From contig NZ_QUAL01000123.1 of the NCBI RefSeq assembly GCF_003579925.1, positions 1 through 33,054 of the forward strand: a stretch of 33,054 bases of DNA, in the 5' to 3' direction. The translations under genes were made by a program, and so were the position numbers. The stretch comes from Jiangella rhizosphaerae (GTDB lineage: Bacteria; Actinomycetota; Actinomycetes; Jiangellales; Jiangellaceae). This document shows positions 31,031 to 33,054 of this stretch, piece by piece (the stretch's first letter is position 1; each line of letters begins with the position of its first letter). The notes under the pieces were generated by a model. It was given only the letters and a program-made list of their open reading frames with translations. It was not told the origin of the DNA and searched no databases.

Positions 31031-31044
31031 CTGTACTGGTACGG
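31031..31044. promoter_or_regulatory. MocR operator candidate O2 between divergent genes
   Basis: CTGTAC-TG-GTACGG is the same palindrome as at 28965-28978 with one mismatch; read on the minus strand it gives CCGTACCAGTACAGTT. On that strand TACAGT (31035-31030) is a fitting -10 for the PaiB-like gene, with TTACGG 18 bp upstream. On the plus strand TACGGT (31040-31045) could be the -10 for the amidohydrolase, so one site may control both genes. Confidence 0.58.
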
Positions 31045-31117
31045 TTGCTGCGACCGTAACGCAACAGTCGCGGAACTGCCAGACTGTGCCCGCGACGACG
31101 GACGACGTGGAGGTGCG

Positions 31118-32743
31118 GTGGAGCTCGACCTGCTGGTGACCGGCGCCCGGATCGTCACCATGGATCCCGCCCGGCCGGCGGCCTCGCGCCTCGGTGTCTG
31201 GCGCGGCCGCGTCGTCGGGCTGGACGAGGAGATCGACGGCCTGCGGGCGCGGCGCACGGCCGACCTCGACGGCGCCACCGTGCTGCCCGGCTTCGTCGAC
31301 GCGCACAGCCATCTCGCCTGGACGGGCATGGCCGCCGCCCTGGTCGACCTGTCGGAGTGCCGCACCCGCGACGCCGTCCTCGACGCCGTCCGCCGGGCCG
31401 CCGCGGCCGTCCCCGGCGACGGCTGGGTCGACCTCGCCGGCTACGACCAGCGCCCGCTCGGCGCTCACCTGACCCGCGACGACCTCGAGGCGGCCGCGCC
31501 CGGTCGCCGGCTCTACATCCGGCACACCTCCGGGCACGCCTGCCTGGTCTCCGACGCGGTGCTCGCCACCGTCACCGACGACGAACTGGCCGCGGGCGGG
31601 CCGGGAGTCGTCCGCGACGCGACCGGCCGGCCGACCGGCCTGCTGGAGGAGGGCGCGATGGCGATCGCCCGCGCCCGGCGGTTGCCGTACAGCCTGGACG
31701 AGATCGTCACCGCCGTCGAGACCGCCGGCCGCGAGTGCCTGTCGCAGGGCATCACGATGGTCGCCGAGGCCGGCATCGTCACCGACCTCGCCGGCTCCTC
31801 GCCGGTCGAGCTGGCCGCGTACCAGGTCGCCCGCGAGCAGGGCCGGCTGCCGGTCCGGGTGCAGGCGATGGTGCCGGCGGCGATGCTGCGGCCGTCCGGC
31901 GCGGCGCCCGGCGACGGCATCGCGCGCGCCATCGACCTCGGCCTGCGCACCGGCCTCGGCGACGACATGCTGTCCATCGGCGCACTGAAGCTGTGGCTGG
32001 ACGGCGGCATGATGGCGCGCACCGCGGCGCTCACCGAGCCGTACGTGACGCCCGACGGCTCCGACGGCGGCCTCGGCCAGCTGGCCTTCGGTGACGACGA
32101 GCTGGCGGCGCTGATCCTCGACGCGCACCGGGCCGGGTGGCAGCTGGCGATCCACGCCATCGGCGACGCCGCGATCGACCAGGCCGTCGCCGTCGTCACC
32201 GCGGCGCAGGCGGCGCACCCGCGGCCCGGCGCCCGGCACCGCGTCGAGCACTGCGGGCTGGTCCGCCCCGAGCAGCTGCCGCAGCTGGCGCAGGCCGGGC
32301 TGACCGCCGTCGTGCAGCCGACCTTCCTGCACGCCTTCGGCGACGACTACTCGGCGATCATGGGGCCGAAGCGCAGCGGCTGGATGTACCGGGGCCGGTC
32401 GTTCCTCGACCACGGCATCCCGCTCGCCGGCAGCTCCGACCGCCCGGTGGCCGACGGCGCGCCGCTGCGGGCCGTCCAGTTCATGGTCGAGCGGACCAGT
32501 GCCGGCGGCGCCCCCGTCGGGCCGGACGAGGCGGTCACCGTCGACGAGGCGCTGGCCGCCTACACGACCGGCAGCGCCTACGCCTGCCGCGTCGACGACG
32601 TCGCCGGCAGCCTGTCCGCCGGCAAGCTCGCCGACCTCGTGGTGCTCGGCGCCGACCCCCGCTCCGTCGAGCCGTCGCAGATCGCGGCCATCCCGGTCGT
32701 CGCGACGGTGCTCGGCGGCGAGGTCGTCCACGGAGCCATCTGA
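31118..32743 (+). CDS. Metal-dependent amidohydrolase (YtcJ/amidohydrolase-3 family)
   Basis: This 541-residue TIM-barrel hydrolase has the N-terminal beta-sandwich LLVTGARIVTMDPARPA, then metal motif DAHSH (His63, His65), GALKLWLDGGMMARTAALTEPY, second metal His in LAIHAIGDAAID, third in HRVEHCG and the late Asp in AGSSDRPVADG. The C-terminal strand region AGKLADLVVLGADP closes the sandwich. The family includes N-substituted formamide deformylase and many uncharacterised amidases; the substrate here is unknown. The GTG at 31118 has GGAGG 4 bp upstream; the much longer upstream frame runs antisense to the PaiB-like gene and is rejected. It is divergent from that gene, sharing an operator region. 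Confidence 0.92.
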   Translation: MELDLLVTGARIVTMDPARPAASRLGVWRGRVVGLDEEIDGLRARRTADLDGATVLPGFVDAHSHLAWTGMAAALVDLSECRTRDAVLDAVRRAAAAVPGDGWVDLAGYDQRPLGAHLTRDDLEAAAPGRRLYIRHTSGHACLVSDAVLATVTDDELAAGGPGVVRDATGRPTGLLEEGAMAIARARRLPYSLDEIVTAVETAGRECLSQGITMVAEAGIVTDLAGSSPVELAAYQVAREQGRLPVRVQAMVPAAMLRPSGAAPGDGIARAIDLGLRTGLGDDMLSIGALKLWLDGGMMARTAALTEPYVTPDGSDGGLGQLAFGDDELAALILDAHRAGWQLAIHAIGDAAIDQAVAVVTAAQAAHPRPGARHRVEHCGLVRPEQLPQLAQAGLTAVVQPTFLHAFGDDYSAIMGPKRSGWMYRGRSFLDHGIPLAGSSDRPVADGAPLRAVQFMVERTSAGGAPVGPDEAVTVDEALAAYTTGSAYACRVDDVAGSLSAGKLADLVVLGADPRSVEPSQIAAIPVVATVLGGEVVHGAI

Positions 32744-32759
32744 GCTCCGCTCCGGGTAC

Positions 32760-32795
32760 CCCCTACGGGAGGGCCCCTACGCCCAGCGACGTAGG
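32760..32795. promoter_or_regulatory. Phased CCCCTACG / CGTAGG half-sites
   Basis: CCCCTACG occurs at 32760-32767 and 32774-32781 (14-bp period), followed by the inverted CGTAGG at 32790-32795. It looks like a multi-site regulator binding region between the amidohydrolase stop and a small ORF. The regulator is unknown. The rest of 32744-33054 holds only that ORF and a terminal hairpin. Confidence 0.35.
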
Positions 32796-32852
32796 CGGCG
32801 GCTCGGCTCCAGGACCGATGTGCGGCCCGCGCCGGGCTGGGACCGTGGAGTC

Positions 32853-32996
32853 ATGGTGTTCAGGACGCTCGCGACGGGCGCGTTCGTCGTCGGCAGCCCG
32901 GCGCCGGCCGATCCCGGCGCCGAGCCCGCGGAGTCGCCGTCGTCGCCCGGACCGGCCGACGGCGAGCGCGAGCCGGACGCCGTCGCGGGGAAGTGA
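32853..32996 (+). CDS. Possible small acidic Pro-rich protein (47 residues)
   Basis: This short frame, MVFRTLATGAFVVGSPAPADP..., is Pro/Glu/Ala/Ser-rich in its second half. Almost every codon ends in G or C, as in the real genes here. The ribosome-binding site is poor (GGAG only 2 bp before the ATG). There is no recognised domain, signal peptide or membrane helix. It could be a genuine small protein or chance in GC-rich DNA. Confidence 0.35.
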   Translation: MVFRTLATGAFVVGSPAPADPGAEPAESPSSPGPADGEREPDAVAGK

Positions 32997-33029
32997 GACA
33001 CCGGCGGGGGTGACCGGACGGCGAGAGCG

Positions 33030-33054
33030 CCGGGCTCGCGGGGGTCGAGCCCGG
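33030..33054 (+). terminator. GC-rich hairpin at the window end
   Basis: CCGGGCTC and GAGCCCGG pair perfectly over 8 bp around a 9-base loop, 33 bp after the small ORF. It reaches the last base of the window, so the arms may extend further and any downstream T-run is not visible. Confidence 0.4.

Overview
The window is chromosomal DNA from a very GC-rich, high-GC3 Gram-positive bacterium, almost certainly an actinobacterium. Supporting signs are frequent GTG starts, 4-bp stop/start overlaps, a mycothiol-dependent-enzyme family member, sdhCDAB order, an uncoupled acyl-CoA mutase large subunit, and promoters of the actinobacterial DNA-damage type. My guess is Jiangellaceae or a neighbouring family, but the sequence alone cannot settle the genus. 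No rRNA, tRNA, CRISPR array, prophage or transposase gene was seen.

Layout. 1-2005: a PspC-type sensor kinase (5' end outside the window) overlapping its LuxR-type response regulator. 2006-2656: a 650-bp non-coding stretch made mostly of palindromic repeats. 2657-5133: a small membrane protein, a secreted I36-type protein, a lipoprotein and a convergent YwaF-like membrane protein. 5303-8648: pcrA helicase, then a PadR regulator and HAAS membrane protein on the minus strand. 8766-10008: a DUF559/AbiEi-like nuclease-fold gene bracketed by two copies of a conserved hairpin. 10047-13396: succinate dehydrogenase sdhCDAB on the minus strand. 13571-15509: a glycosyltransferase, divergent from an unrecognised receiver-like protein. 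15698-19180: an acyl-CoA mutase large subunit and two exported proteins. 19370-25100: a nucleoside ABC importer (BMP lipoprotein, ATPase, two permeases) ending in cytidine deaminase. 25188-27218: a trypsin-fold protease, a second block of palindromic repeats and a mycothiol-dependent-family gene. 27261-28559: deoA. 28596-32743: a cupin, a MocR regulator, a PaiB-like flavin protein and an amidohydrolase. The last 300 bp hold a small ORF and short repeats.

How the genes work together. The BMP importer, cytidine deaminase and thymidine phosphorylase form one nucleoside uptake and pyrimidine salvage pathway. That group is physically split by about 2.2 kb carrying the protease, the repeats and an opposite-strand gene. 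The MocR regulator and the PaiB-like gene share a near-identical GTACCAGTACAG operator and so probably form a local regulatory unit, possibly tied to vitamin B6 or amine metabolism. pcrA, the protease and one lipoprotein each have a promoter resembling the RecA-independent (PafBC) DNA-damage promoter with exact spacing.

The most unusual content is the set of intergenic palindromes: a 220-bp repeat whose hairpin tip is inverted between its two copies; 140-bp palindromes with matching arms but different tips; a collapsed 49-bp derivative; and the covarying hairpin pair around the nuclease gene. These look like a population of non-autonomous palindromic elements, and the nuclease-hairpin unit is the best candidate for something undescribed.
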